Positions 46,693 to 55,058 of a stretch of 64,000 nt of DNA are shown piece after piece. The notes beneath the pieces are model-generated. The model did not search any database and was not told where the DNA came from. It worked only from the letters and a program-made list of their open reading frames with translations. The stretch's first letter is position 1. Each line of letters starts with the position of its first letter. The position numbers were made by a program, and so were the translations under genes. The DNA comes from Fibrobacter sp. UBA4297. GTDB lineage: Bacteria > Fibrobacterota > Fibrobacteria > Fibrobacterales > Fibrobacteraceae. Where the stretch lies: positions 54,630 through 118,629 of the forward strand of contig NZ_DGUZ01000010.1 in assembly GCF_002394865.1 (NCBI RefSeq), written 5' to 3'.

Positions 46693-47497
46693 GGTCCACA
46701 TTTATCCTAACAAGGAATCGCGCGGGAAAACCGTTACTTTCTCTGTACGAAAAGTAATTATTTACTTTGTTTTAACTGTCTGCGCCATTCTTGGATTTAT
46801 TATGTTCTCGCCGGTGCAAATTGTGGAGAACTTGTCGAACGGCAACCTGATGGATGTCTATCACCAGAATTCGGTCATTAAGAACGAAATCAAGAAAATC
46901 CGCACGGTGGTCGATACGACGATTTTAAAGATTGAAGAGACGCGCATTGTCCGCGATAGTACACTCAAGTTGGGTGGTTTAGGTTTTACGCTCGAAAACG
47001 TCGCCGACGACGAAGCTCCGAAAAAGAATTTGCATGCAATGAGGTCGACGTTCCGTAAGACACTCAACAAGCTTGAAGCGGATTCCGCGCTGGCTGCACA
47101 TATCCCGGTTTTGCATCCGCTCAAGAACCATCACGATATCAAGAGCCGTTTTGAAATGGTTTTCGATGCGTTCACGGATCAGGAGCTCCCGCACAGAGGT
47201 GTGGACTTCTTGGCTGCCGAAGGCGATACGGTCTATGCGCCAGGTGCCGGTACCGTTGTCGAGGTCCGCAAGCATCGTGGCTTTGGACTTTCTATGAAGA
47301 TTGAGCACATGGAACATGTGAAGACGTTCTATGCGCATCTCGGTGAAACGCTTGTGAAACAAGGCGCTAAAGTTCGTCGTGGCGATCCGATTGCGCTTAT
47401 TGGCAAGAGCGGGCTCCAGTCGAGTCTCGGCCTGCATTACGAAATCCGCGTGAACGGTACCCCTGTCAACCCGGAAGATTACTTTATTACAAAATAG
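46679..47497 (+). CDS. Membrane-anchored M23 (LytM) peptidase-like protein lacking one conserved histidine
   Basis: 272 residues from GTG 46679. One membrane helix is near the N-terminus (VIIYFVLTVCAILGFIMF), then a coiled region, then an M23 domain from about 160. Zinc ligands are visible in HRGVDF and LHYEI, and the histidine of YAHL is present. The usual HxH motif (as in GPHLHYE) reads SLGLHYE here: the first histidine, which is catalytic in LytM, is replaced by glycine. So it may be a non-catalytic activator of cell-wall amidases, like EnvC or NlpD, rather than an active endopeptidase. Confidence 0.8.
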   Translation: MKKLEVHIYPNKESRGKTVTFSVRKVIIYFVLTVCAILGFIMFSPVQIVENLSNGNLMDVYHQNSVIKNEIKKIRTVVDTTILKIEETRIVRDSTLKLGGLGFTLENVADDEAPKKNLHAMRSTFRKTLNKLEADSALAAHIPVLHPLKNHHDIKSRFEMVFDAFTDQELPHRGVDFLAAEGDTVYAPGAGTVVEVRKHRGFGLSMKIEHMEHVKTFYAHLGETLVKQGAKVRRGDPIALIGKSGLQSSLGLHYEIRVNGTPVNPEDYFITK

Positions 47498-47512
47498 TCG
47501 CTATCCGCAACA

Positions 47513-47550
47513 GCGCAGGCGCACCGCCTACGCACTTGAGCTGATTTTTT
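47513..47550 (+). terminator. Possible terminator after the M23-like gene
   Basis: GCGCAGGCG and CGCCTACGC pair with one mismatch, followed after 11 bases by six T. The gap to the T run makes this weak. Confidence 0.35.
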
Positions 47551-47554
47551 GCTG

Positions 47555-48232
47555 TTACCCCAGCCAGCCGATTTGTTCAACGGCGGTAGTTATCAACAGC
47601 AATGGCCATGCGTTATCGAAAAAACGCCCAGTGCGTTTTCCGGTAAATATGTTGTACATAAATACCAGCGAAAGCGTCATGACGATACCTGCGATAACTC
47701 GAGAAAGATTAGCTCCCGGCGTTACGAAAAATCCAGGATAGCTCCCAAAGAACAAGCCCGCTGATGCTTTAGATAAACAAAATCCGGTGATGCCCAAGTC
47801 TAGAGTTCTTTTCTTTTGGCGCAGATAGCTCCATGAGTAAGCTATAATAATGCCGACGACTGCGCTTGCGTAAGGAACGTATGGCAAGACTTCGAGGTTG
47901 CTGATTGTTTTGAGAGCTTCTGATGAACCAAACTGCTTGTTTTGCAAGAAAAAAGCAATTTGTTTTGCCACATAAGCGCCTCCAAAAACAGTGACTAGCG
48001 GCCACAATCCAATGGCTCTTTTGAGTTTTTCCTCTTCTTCTTGGAGCTCCTTTTTCTTTTTTTCAATAGGCTCAAGTTCGTCAATCCGTTTTTCGACGAT
48101 TGCAATGCGTTCTTCGGATTCTGCTTTTTCGGCAGCGTCCAGCTCATCATAAAGCTCATCGTACGAGAGTTTGCAAATGCGGTTCTTGAACGCTTCCAGA
48201 GATTCTTCGGCATGAGTCTTTTCTTCTTGCAT
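47555..48232 (-). CDS. Membrane protein with charged N-terminal coiled coil (paralog of the next gene)
   Basis: 225 residues. The first 75 are charged and helical (EKKKKELQEEEEKLKRA). About four or five membrane segments follow, with the conserved stretch FFGSYPGFFVTPGANLSRVI and the C-terminal LLLITTAVEQIGWLG. The neighbour at 48243 has the same layout and motifs. No known family or catalytic residue was recognised. ATG at 48232; the next gene's stop is ten bases upstream, so they form an operon. Confidence 0.7.
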   Translation of the reverse strand: MQEEKTHAEESLEAFKNRICKLSYDELYDELDAAEKAESEERIAIVEKRIDELEPIEKKKKELQEEEEKLKRAIGLWPLVTVFGGAYVAKQIAFFLQNKQFGSSEALKTISNLEVLPYVPYASAVVGIIIAYSWSYLRQKKRTLDLGITGFCLSKASAGLFFGSYPGFFVTPGANLSRVIAGIVMTLSLVFMYNIFTGKRTGRFFDNAWPLLLITTAVEQIGWLG

Positions 48233-48242
48233 GCAAATGAAT

Positions 48243-48938
48243 TTACAAAATTGTCAGTCGCCCGATTTGTTCCAAGGCAAGCGAAATCAATAATAAAGGA
48301 ATTGAATTCTTGAATAATATTCCTTTGTACTTGTCAGCCTGATGGTTGTAGAAGTAGAAGATGGACAAAATGATGATGATGCCTGAAATGATGCGCGATA
48401 CAATCGGTCCCGGCGTTACGAAAAATCCGTAATAGCTACCAAAAATAAGTCCGACTAGACCATTTGCGGTGAGAAAGACGGAAATTGCTTCTGTGATTAC
48501 GGTATGGCCAAATTCTTTTATTTTGTCAATAAAATTTTTTTTCTTTTCGTTCCAAACGGAATAAATGCAAAATGTTAAGCAGACGATGGCGCAAGAATAT
48601 GGAAAATAGGGAAGGTAATCCGTAAATGTGATTTCTGGATGCGGAGGGGCGCCAAGTATTCGTTTGATAATGCCTACGAACAAGTAAAGGTATTTGGTTG
48701 CGCATGCGCCAATTATTAGATCAAAGAGAAGTGTGTACTTTGTGAAGTCGCGATTTGCTTCGTTTCGCATTTTCTCCCATTCACGGAGTTCCTTGGCAAC
48801 GATGTCTCTGCGTTCCGGCGTCGGGTCATCTTTGACGGCATCCCATTCTTTTTCGAGCCGCCCGAGCGTGAAATTTTGAACTCGCTTCTCGTACTTTTCT
48901 AAGGATGCTTTGTCTGTTGGAAACGGTTTTTGATTCAT
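48243..48938 (-). CDS. Membrane protein with charged N-terminal region (paralog of the previous gene)
   Basis: 231 residues. The N-terminal 75 residues are charged (RRDIVAKELREWEKMRNEA). About five membrane segments follow, with IFGSYYGFFVTPGPIVSRII and LLLISLALEQIG matching the downstream paralog. Transcribed first in the pair. The preserved FGSYxGFFVTPG motif suggests a shared ligand or assembly surface. Function unknown. Confidence 0.7.
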   Translation of the reverse strand: MNQKPFPTDKASLEKYEKRVQNFTLGRLEKEWDAVKDDPTPERRDIVAKELREWEKMRNEANRDFTKYTLLFDLIIGACATKYLYLFVGIIKRILGAPPHPEITFTDYLPYFPYSCAIVCLTFCIYSVWNEKKKNFIDKIKEFGHTVITEAISVFLTANGLVGLIFGSYYGFFVTPGPIVSRIISGIIIILSIFYFYNHQADKYKGILFKNSIPLLLISLALEQIGRLTIL

Positions 48939-48953
48939 CGCAGATTAATTTAA

Positions 48954-48985
48954 TTAGTCAATAGTCATTAGTCAATAGTCTTTTG
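48954..48985. repeat. TTAGTCA-type intergenic tract
   Basis: AATTAGTCAATAGTCATTAG and a further AGTCAATAGTC: the word AGTCA/AATAGTC recurs four times. Similar to the tract at 59119. Confidence 0.6.
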
Positions 48986-49076
48986 TCATCATGCCTCATC
49001 CCTCAAAGGGAGCGAATGCGACCGACCTCGTTGCTCTCTCGTCTTCCGCAGTTGTCCTAATTCCCCCCGCTTTCCC

Positions 49077-49220
49077 CTTCCTACTTCCTACTTCTCGCTA
49101 CATTTTAACTTCCTACATCCAACATCCTATTTCTCGCTACATTTTAACTTCCTACATCCAACATCCTATTTCTCACTACATTTTAACTTCCTACTTTCTA
49201 CTTCCTACTTCCTACTTATC
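49077..49220. repeat. 39-bp tandem repeats within a CTACTTC-rich tract
   Basis: Three copies of a 39-base unit with TTCTC(G/A)CTACATTTTAACTT start at 49092, 49131 and 49170. Between them lies CCTACATCCAACATCCTATT. Flanks are runs of CTACTTCCTACTTC. There is no spacer structure, so it is not a CRISPR array. The stretch 48986-49076 before it holds no supported gene. Confidence 0.8.
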
Positions 49221-49361
49221 TATATTTAAGGTCCCCAGGCTTTGCTTTGCAGGCGGGCGGTACTTTCCGTCAAGAAACATCGGGAGCTCGGATGCGGTCC
49301 ATACTTTTGGACTGGTCTTGGGGACATATATCAAGTTTTGCTTTACCCTTTAGGAGTTTTA
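49221..49361 (+). promoter_or_regulatory. Promoter element and structured leader of the RNase G/E gene
   Basis: TATATTTA at 49221-49228 is a likely -7 element. Then GTCCCCAGG (49231-49239) can pair with CTTGGGGAC (49317-49325), closing a domain of about 95 bases. Inside are two hairpins with the same loop: CGG-TACTTT-CCG at 49258-49269 and GTCCA-TACTTT-TGGAC at 49297-49312. Downstream is the ribosome binding site TAGGAG. RNase E regulates its own mRNA through leader hairpins in other bacteria, so an autoregulatory role is a reasonable inference. Confidence 0.45.
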
Positions 49362-50897
49362 ATGGCAAATAAGTGTAAGCGCGGAATCTTGATTAGCAAA
49401 ACACCGTACGAAAAGCGCATCGCAATCATGGAAGATGGCGAACTTGCGGAATTGGTTGTTGAAGGTGTTTCCTCTAATCGAGTTCTGGGCAATATTTATA
49501 AGGGTGTCGTTCAGAAGGTGCTCCCCGCACTCAAGGCGGCATTCATTGACATTGGTCTTGAGAAGGCTGGTTTTTTGCATCAGGAAGACGCCATGGACCG
49601 CAACGAACTGTTGCGCCGCGAATATGGTGACGACGATGACGAAGGCGATGCCTCTAAGGAAATTTCGATCGACGAAATTCTCCAGGAAGGCCAGGAAATC
49701 ATGGTGCAGGTGGTCAAGGAACCGATCAGTACCAAGGGTGCTCGTTTGACGACACACTTGAGCTTTGCTGGACGTTTCCTGGTCTGCATGCCGGGTACAA
49801 ATTTCGTCGGCGTCTCCAAGCGTGAACGCGATCCGGTCAAGCGCCGCGAGTTCAAGAAGGTTGTACGCCGTCTCAAGGGCCGCGACGTGGGCTACATCGT
49901 CCGCACCAACGGCCTCAACGAATCCGAATTCGAAATCAACAAGCAGATGCGCGAACTCGAAAGCAAGTGGGAACAGACGAAGTACAACTTCGAAACCATG
50001 CCGCCCGAGACCTGCATTTACGAAGAATCCGATTCCATCGAACAGACGGTTCGCGAATACTTCGGCGACAACACGGACTACGTGTATATCGACAACCGCG
50101 ACGAGTACTTTGCTCTCCGCGATTACCTGAAGGTTCTCTCTCCGGACAAGCTCGACAAGGTCAAGCTCTGGAGCTCTAGCGAAAGCTTGTTCGAATACTT
50201 CAAGATTGAAAACGACTACGCTCGCTCCTTGCAGCGTCAGGTACCGCTTCCGCGTGGTGGCAACCTCGTCATCGAACAGACCGAAGCTCTCGTCTCTATC
50301 GACGTGAACACCGGTCCGAAGGTCCATGGCAAGGACCAGGGCAAGATCATTCTCGAGACAAACCTCGATGCTTGCCACGAAATCGCAAAGCAGCTGCGCC
50401 TCCGTGATGTGGGCGGCCTCATCATCATTGACTTCATTGACATGGAAACCGATGAAGACCGCGAAGCCGTTTATCAGGAATTCCGCAAGGCGATTCGCCG
50501 CGACAAGGCCCCGATTAGCCCGGCCCCGATTAGCCAGTTCGGCCTCATGGAAGTCACCCGTAAGCGCGTCCGCGTGAACCTGATGACCGAAAAGACTGAA
50601 TGCTGCCCGGTTTGCAACGGCAGTGGCCGCATCGCAACGCTCGAATCGACGCTCGGCATGATTGACCGCTGGCTTGCCCGCGCACACACCAAGGGCCGCC
50701 TCCGCGAAGTGACGCTTGTCGTAAGCGCTCCGGTTATCGATGTGCTTTGCAAGGACTTGAACCGTATGTTCAACTATCTGGAATACAAGCATAACATCAA
50801 GATTTCCCTCGTGGAAGATGAATATGCCCACATCAACCAGTTCTGGATGTACGACAAGAATAACGAAGACATCACGGATTTGTACAACTTTGCATAA
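49362..50897 (+). CDS. rng: Ribonuclease G/E family protein
   Basis: 511 residues from ATG 49362; upstream in-frame codons lie in the structured leader and were rejected. The S1 RNA-binding domain is near 40-130 (GNIYKGVVQKVLPALKAAFIDIG). The catalytic DNase-I-like region has SIDVNTGPKVHGKDQG and GGLIIIDFIDM with the metal-binding aspartates. The zinc-link is CCPVCNGSGRI near 420. The length is that of RNase G rather than full RNase E, with no long C-terminal scaffold. It matures rRNA 5' ends and starts mRNA decay. Confidence 0.93.
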   Translation: MANKCKRGILISKTPYEKRIAIMEDGELAELVVEGVSSNRVLGNIYKGVVQKVLPALKAAFIDIGLEKAGFLHQEDAMDRNELLRREYGDDDDEGDASKEISIDEILQEGQEIMVQVVKEPISTKGARLTTHLSFAGRFLVCMPGTNFVGVSKRERDPVKRREFKKVVRRLKGRDVGYIVRTNGLNESEFEINKQMRELESKWEQTKYNFETMPPETCIYEESDSIEQTVREYFGDNTDYVYIDNRDEYFALRDYLKVLSPDKLDKVKLWSSSESLFEYFKIENDYARSLQRQVPLPRGGNLVIEQTEALVSIDVNTGPKVHGKDQGKIILETNLDACHEIAKQLRLRDVGGLIIIDFIDMETDEDREAVYQEFRKAIRRDKAPISPAPISQFGLMEVTRKRVRVNLMTEKTECCPVCNGSGRIATLESTLGMIDRWLARAHTKGRLREVTLVVSAPVIDVLCKDLNRMFNYLEYKHNIKISLVEDEYAHINQFWMYDKNNEDITDLYNFA

Positions 50898-50945
50898 GTT
50901 GTTCCTGCGATTCTTGCAATGGCATTAGCGTGTTAAACGCAAAAA

Positions 50946-50971
50946 GTCCCGGCTCTGCCGGGATTTTTTTT
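50946..50971 (+). terminator. Intrinsic terminator after RNase G/E
   Basis: TCCCGGC-TCT-GCCGGGA followed by eight T. Strong and unambiguous. Confidence 0.9.
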
Positions 50972-50988
50972 ATCTCCAAAATTACGCA

Positions 50989-51016
50989 CAAAAAAAGACG
51001 CCTGCATTGCAGGCGC
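50989..51016 (-). terminator. Terminator of the first fibro-slime gene
   Basis: CGCCTGC-ATT-GCAGGCG at 50999-51015. On the minus strand it is followed by TC and a seven-T run. Confidence 0.8.
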
Positions 51017-51036
51017 CTTTAGAGAGAGGAGGAAAC

Positions 51037-54000
51037 TTAATGATTTAAGTCAATTTCAAATCCCTTCGTCTTGCCGTGGCGCACGCCCCAGAGGAAATCC
51101 TGTGTGCGGTCCACGATAACTCTGTTCCCGGTTCTGATTTTGTACGTAAGTCTTGCAATGTAGACACCCGTGCCTACGAGCCTTCCGTTTTTAGACTTCA
51201 TGTTCCAGGCGAGGAATATCTTGCCGTCGTTATTGCTGTCGAGGCAGTTTCCGTTATAGAACTTGTCTGTGCAGGAGAACGAACCGGAATTGCTGTTGAC
51301 GAATATGCCAAGGCTTGTGAAGTACTGGGTCTGGTATTCAAGCGTCGTCTTTGCGGCGAGTTCCTTGGTAACCTTGTCGATAACGGATGCGTTGCCGTTC
51401 GCGATACCGGTCACGTCATTTGCTTTGATTACTTCGCTCTTGTAAGCGTTTACAATTTCATCGCCGAGATGGTAAGTCCTGTTCGCCTGGTCAATATTCA
51501 TTTTTCCGGCCTGCACCTGGATGAGAACTTCTTCGAGATGCGGGCCGCCGTTTTCAATGCTCTTGGCATTGAAATTCTTGACTGCGGACTGGAGGTTTGT
51601 GACTTCGTCTTTCACGAGGCTTGAAATGCTCAAGTCGCCAAGGTAATGCCCCTGCGAACCGTAAGACTGCGCGACTTCCTTTGCTGTCATCGGTTTGTCT
51701 TCCTGCACGAGCTTCGGAACCGTTGGCGTCGGGCTTGCGATAATCGCTCTTGAAGAATCGGATTCGCCGATAGTCACGACCGGGGCGCTAGTGACAACCA
51801 CTCTCTGCTCGCCGGAGATGCGGACGAACGGATTTCTCGGATCGGTGCTTCTGTGGAGCAAGTCTGTATGGACATTCGGGACAAGCTTGATGGAATCGCC
51901 CATGACCGGAATATTGTCCTTGTCGTTGCTGGAACTTCTGAAAATGAGTTTCCATTTGGATTTTGACTGCTTGACGAGAATATCCGGGACGATATCGTTC
52001 CTTTCGAGCTCAGTCTGCTTGAAGAAATATGTAAAGTAGTTGGCGTCGGCTTCGTTTTCGCAGTCCAGACCTTCACTAAATGTCAGCTGCAGCACGGTCG
52101 AACCGTCGTCGCTGTAAGAGATGTCCGCTGCTGTAATCACGGGGCCAATCGAGTCGGTTACATCGCTTGTGAGGCTGATGGTCGTTGGGACTCCGCCTTC
52201 CGTATATTTCCAGAACGGCGTCAATTTTCCGCTATAGACTGATTCTGCGCCGCCGGTGAAGGGGACTGTTCCAAATCCGCCGTCTGCGGTGATTGCAAGA
52301 GAACTGTCAAAGTCGTTTGCTACAAATCCGTTGACTATCGTCGGGAATACTTCGCCAAATTCCAACTGGATGGAATCCATGTGCACAAACAGCTGGTTGA
52401 GCGTGCCGATTGGCTTTGAGAGCTTGGCGAAGACGCTGTCGCCGCGTCCGTCACCATCCCTGTCGAAGAAACTTGCAAAAACGACTTGCGGGACAGGCGG
52501 TTCCATGAACGAAATGTTTTTCCATACCGCTTGCTGTGTTTCGTCGGCGCTTGTCACGACAATCTTAGAGTTGATGACCGGGGTGGTCGCCTTCACGTAG
52601 AATGTCGCCTTGCCGTTCTTGAGCGTAATGGCCGTAATGGCGTTCCCGTTTTCGTCGCAGGGGATGACTGCCGGGTTGTTTGTTGCAATGTAGACCATGT
52701 CGTCAAAGGTGGCCCAATCCTCGAGAGTGACATTCACGGGGTAGCGCGTGTTCACCCACTTGCCGAGCGTGTCGACTGAGCCATCTACGGCGCCGTCCAT
52801 GCCCTTGGGGATGACTGACCACTTATTTTGTGCGTCTACGCGGGCGAAGAAGATTTCGGGCGAGTCGTACTGGTCAATGACAAAAGTGATTTCGTCGTAC
52901 TGGGATTCATCTTTTTGCAACGAGAAACGCAGCTGGTACGTTCCAGGCGGGAGCGTGCGCATGGTCCTTATCAAGTCGGTGTTGATGGTAAACCCAGTGT
53001 AGCCCGGCTTGATGGTGATGCCGCCGAACCAGACGCCGATGCTGTCAAGCGGGACGCCTTCTGCGTAGGCGCCGCTACCGATCAAGGTGAAGTTCGAGGG
53101 CGCGTCAACAGTGTCCTTGATGGTCGTGCCGGAGAAGTCGCAGGAGAGTGCCTGCTCGCGGATAATCTGGTAAATCTGGAAGTCGAGAACTCCGTTTGCC
53201 GAAAGGTCCTGGTAGAACAGGCTAGCCTCGGTCTTTAAGTCGATGGATGTTCTCATCATGAAGTTTGAAGATGAAGTATGGCGTTCTGCGTAGAAAATGT
53301 GGAATGGGTAGTTGAAGCCTTCGGTAAGCCCAAGCGTATCCAAGTCCACAGCGCCCGAGACCTGCGAATGCTGGCCGCCGATATCCACGACCAGGCGGTT
53401 GTTGATGAACACCCAGACGTCGTCATCGCCAAGGAACTCGAAGTATTGCCCCGGGACGTATTCGAACGTCGCCTGGATTTTCATGGTGAAACCGTAGTTG
53501 TGCCTCTTGTTGTGGCCGGAGATGTTGTCAAAGTAGGGGTTCAGCACAGTCTGTTCGGCATCGAGGTACTGGAAGTCGTCCAGCAAGAAAAGTCCGCCTT
53601 CAGGGCTGTTGCCGTCCTTTTGGCCAAGCCAGAGACCGTCATCCTGGAGCTGCAATTCGATGGAGCGGCAGGTGGCGTTGGAATACTGCTTGCCGTTTTT
53701 CTGGGCGATAATTTCGGGCAGGAACCACTTGTCGAGATGGGTCGTAATTTTGCAGTTTTCAGGGAAGTTAATGGATGGGACCGGCACTCCGTTTGCACCC
53801 AGGGTTTCCTGGACCATGCCCCTCATGTAGCCCCTGTTCTTTTCGTCCTTTGCGTTGCTTCCGCCACAACCGCCAGAACCGAAGTCTGCACTCACGCCGT
53901 TTGCCGGGTCGCCGTTTTTGCCGACGCCGTCACCATCGCCCTTGGTGCCGTGGAGCCAGTCGAACATCATCACTGGGAGCGTTTTCGTGGGGCAGTCGCC

Positions 54001-54840
54001 CAAGATGCCTGGATATTTCGTGTAGACAGTTGTCGGCATGCCAATCTCTTTGCCTGCCTTGACCCAGACCGTATCGGCTTCGGCTACAGCAGAATCAAGC
54101 GAAAGCAGGGTGCTTTGGGCAATCGGGAGGATTTTTGTTGAGAAATGGTTGTCAGTTACGTATTCATTTCCGATGGTCTGCTTGAAGTAGACTTGCAGGG
54201 AACCGCTAGGCGGGACAATTCTTGCTTCAAACCAGCCGCAGTAGTTTTTGACGGTAGTCATCTTGGAGGAGTCGCCACCAGCGATGTAAAGGACGGCGGA
54301 CGTGTTTGTCCAGGGAGCAAAGAAGCGGATTGTTTTTCTTTTGGCTTGTGTGGGTCTGTCGGGGGTTGTCGGGTTGTCGTTTCCAGGCTGGGTTGTCGGT
54401 GTGTCGTTCCCTGGCTGCGTTGTCGGAGCCTTTCCCGGTGCTGTAATGGGTTCCGGGCTATTGACCTGTATGACGCCAAAATCCGAAAAACTGATAATCA
54501 GGTTGTTTTGAACCGGCTGTTCTATGTTTTCGCTATTGGAAAGTGGCGAAATGGTGGCTAAGGCTTCACCCTTGCAGTTGCGGGTTGCGTAAAAAGTGAA
54601 TTTAGGGTTTTGTGAATTGTTTAGGGATTGCTTGGTATAGAACGATGTGCCGTCGCCGTAGCTCGAAAGCTCAACACATTTTGTTGAACTCCCCCTTCTT
54701 TCGATGGAAACATAAAGTTTTTCACCACTATATATGGTTGTTCCATTTTGGATACGAAATGAGTAGTCGGCGGCCATCGACGAAACCGTGGCGCATAAGA
54801 GTACGAAAAATAAACTGGAGACAATATGCTTACACCGCAT
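51037..54840 (-). CDS. Large secreted fibro-slime domain protein, with Thr/Pro/Gly/Asn linker
   Basis: 1267 residues from ATG 54840, after GGGAG; a TTG two codons earlier is less likely. A signal peptide is present (HIVSSLFFVLLCATVSSMAA). A linker with repeated TTQPGND units lies near 140-165, then a small beta module (IRFFAPWTNTSAVLYIAGG). The fibro-slime/PA14-like domain covers about 285-555, with the motif GDDDVWVFINNRLVVDIGGQ and FNYPFHIFYAERH. A calcium-type loop DRDGDGRGDS is near 800. The C-terminus GRLVGTGVYIARL is like secretion-associated Ig-type ends. Fibro-slime proteins (TIGR02148) are typical of Fibrobacter and are thought to act at the cell surface on plant fibre. Confidence 0.85.
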   Translation of the reverse strand: MRCKHIVSSLFFVLLCATVSSMAADYSFRIQNGTTIYSGEKLYVSIERRGSSTKCVELSSYGDGTSFYTKQSLNNSQNPKFTFYATRNCKGEALATISPLSNSENIEQPVQNNLIISFSDFGVIQVNSPEPITAPGKAPTTQPGNDTPTTQPGNDNPTTPDRPTQAKRKTIRFFAPWTNTSAVLYIAGGDSSKMTTVKNYCGWFEARIVPPSGSLQVYFKQTIGNEYVTDNHFSTKILPIAQSTLLSLDSAVAEADTVWVKAGKEIGMPTTVYTKYPGILGDCPTKTLPVMMFDWLHGTKGDGDGVGKNGDPANGVSADFGSGGCGGSNAKDEKNRGYMRGMVQETLGANGVPVPSINFPENCKITTHLDKWFLPEIIAQKNGKQYSNATCRSIELQLQDDGLWLGQKDGNSPEGGLFLLDDFQYLDAEQTVLNPYFDNISGHNKRHNYGFTMKIQATFEYVPGQYFEFLGDDDVWVFINNRLVVDIGGQHSQVSGAVDLDTLGLTEGFNYPFHIFYAERHTSSSNFMMRTSIDLKTEASLFYQDLSANGVLDFQIYQIIREQALSCDFSGTTIKDTVDAPSNFTLIGSGAYAEGVPLDSIGVWFGGITIKPGYTGFTINTDLIRTMRTLPPGTYQLRFSLQKDESQYDEITFVIDQYDSPEIFFARVDAQNKWSVIPKGMDGAVDGSVDTLGKWVNTRYPVNVTLEDWATFDDMVYIATNNPAVIPCDENGNAITAITLKNGKATFYVKATTPVINSKIVVTSADETQQAVWKNISFMEPPVPQVVFASFFDRDGDGRGDSVFAKLSKPIGTLNQLFVHMDSIQLEFGEVFPTIVNGFVANDFDSSLAITADGGFGTVPFTGGAESVYSGKLTPFWKYTEGGVPTTISLTSDVTDSIGPVITAADISYSDDGSTVLQLTFSEGLDCENEADANYFTYFFKQTELERNDIVPDILVKQSKSKWKLIFRSSSNDKDNIPVMGDSIKLVPNVHTDLLHRSTDPRNPFVRISGEQRVVVTSAPVVTIGESDSSRAIIASPTPTVPKLVQEDKPMTAKEVAQSYGSQGHYLGDLSISSLVKDEVTNLQSAVKNFNAKSIENGGPHLEEVLIQVQAGKMNIDQANRTYHLGDEIVNAYKSEVIKANDVTGIANGNASVIDKVTKELAAKTTLEYQTQYFTSLGIFVNSNSGSFSCTDKFYNGNCLDSNNDGKIFLAWNMKSKNGRLVGTGVYIARLTYKIRTGNRVIVDRTQDFLWGVRHGKTKGFEIDLNH

Positions 54841-55013
54841 CCACAACTCCCTGAAGATGTTACCCTAATACAAAATACATTCAATATTGTGATTTTTATC
54901 AAATTTTTTTTACAACTTTGTAAAATAAATTGAGAAGACAACAACTAGGACTTGTTTTTCCCGCTTCTAGGGCGAAAAGTTCCGATTTTGCCCTCACTGA
55001 TAATTTACTGCAA

Positions 55014-55048
55014 ACGAAAAAAGGCACCCGAAGGTGCCCTGTTTTTTT
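55014..55048 (-). terminator. Terminator of the second fibro-slime gene
   Basis: On the minus strand GGCACC-TTCG-GGTGCC followed by seven T; seven T also lie on the plus side, so it can work in both directions. The gap 54841-55013 also contains a TTTG and GTATTTTG promoter-like pair for the first fibro-slime gene. Confidence 0.85.
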
Positions 55049-55058
55049 AATACCGCTA

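Noticed and set aside
49077..49220. CRISPR array
   Set aside because: The 39-base units are contiguous copies without unique spacers, and no cas genes are present.
49359..50831. 490-codon minus-strand ORF opposite RNase G/E
   Set aside because: Antisense shadow of a highly expressed gene; no domain.
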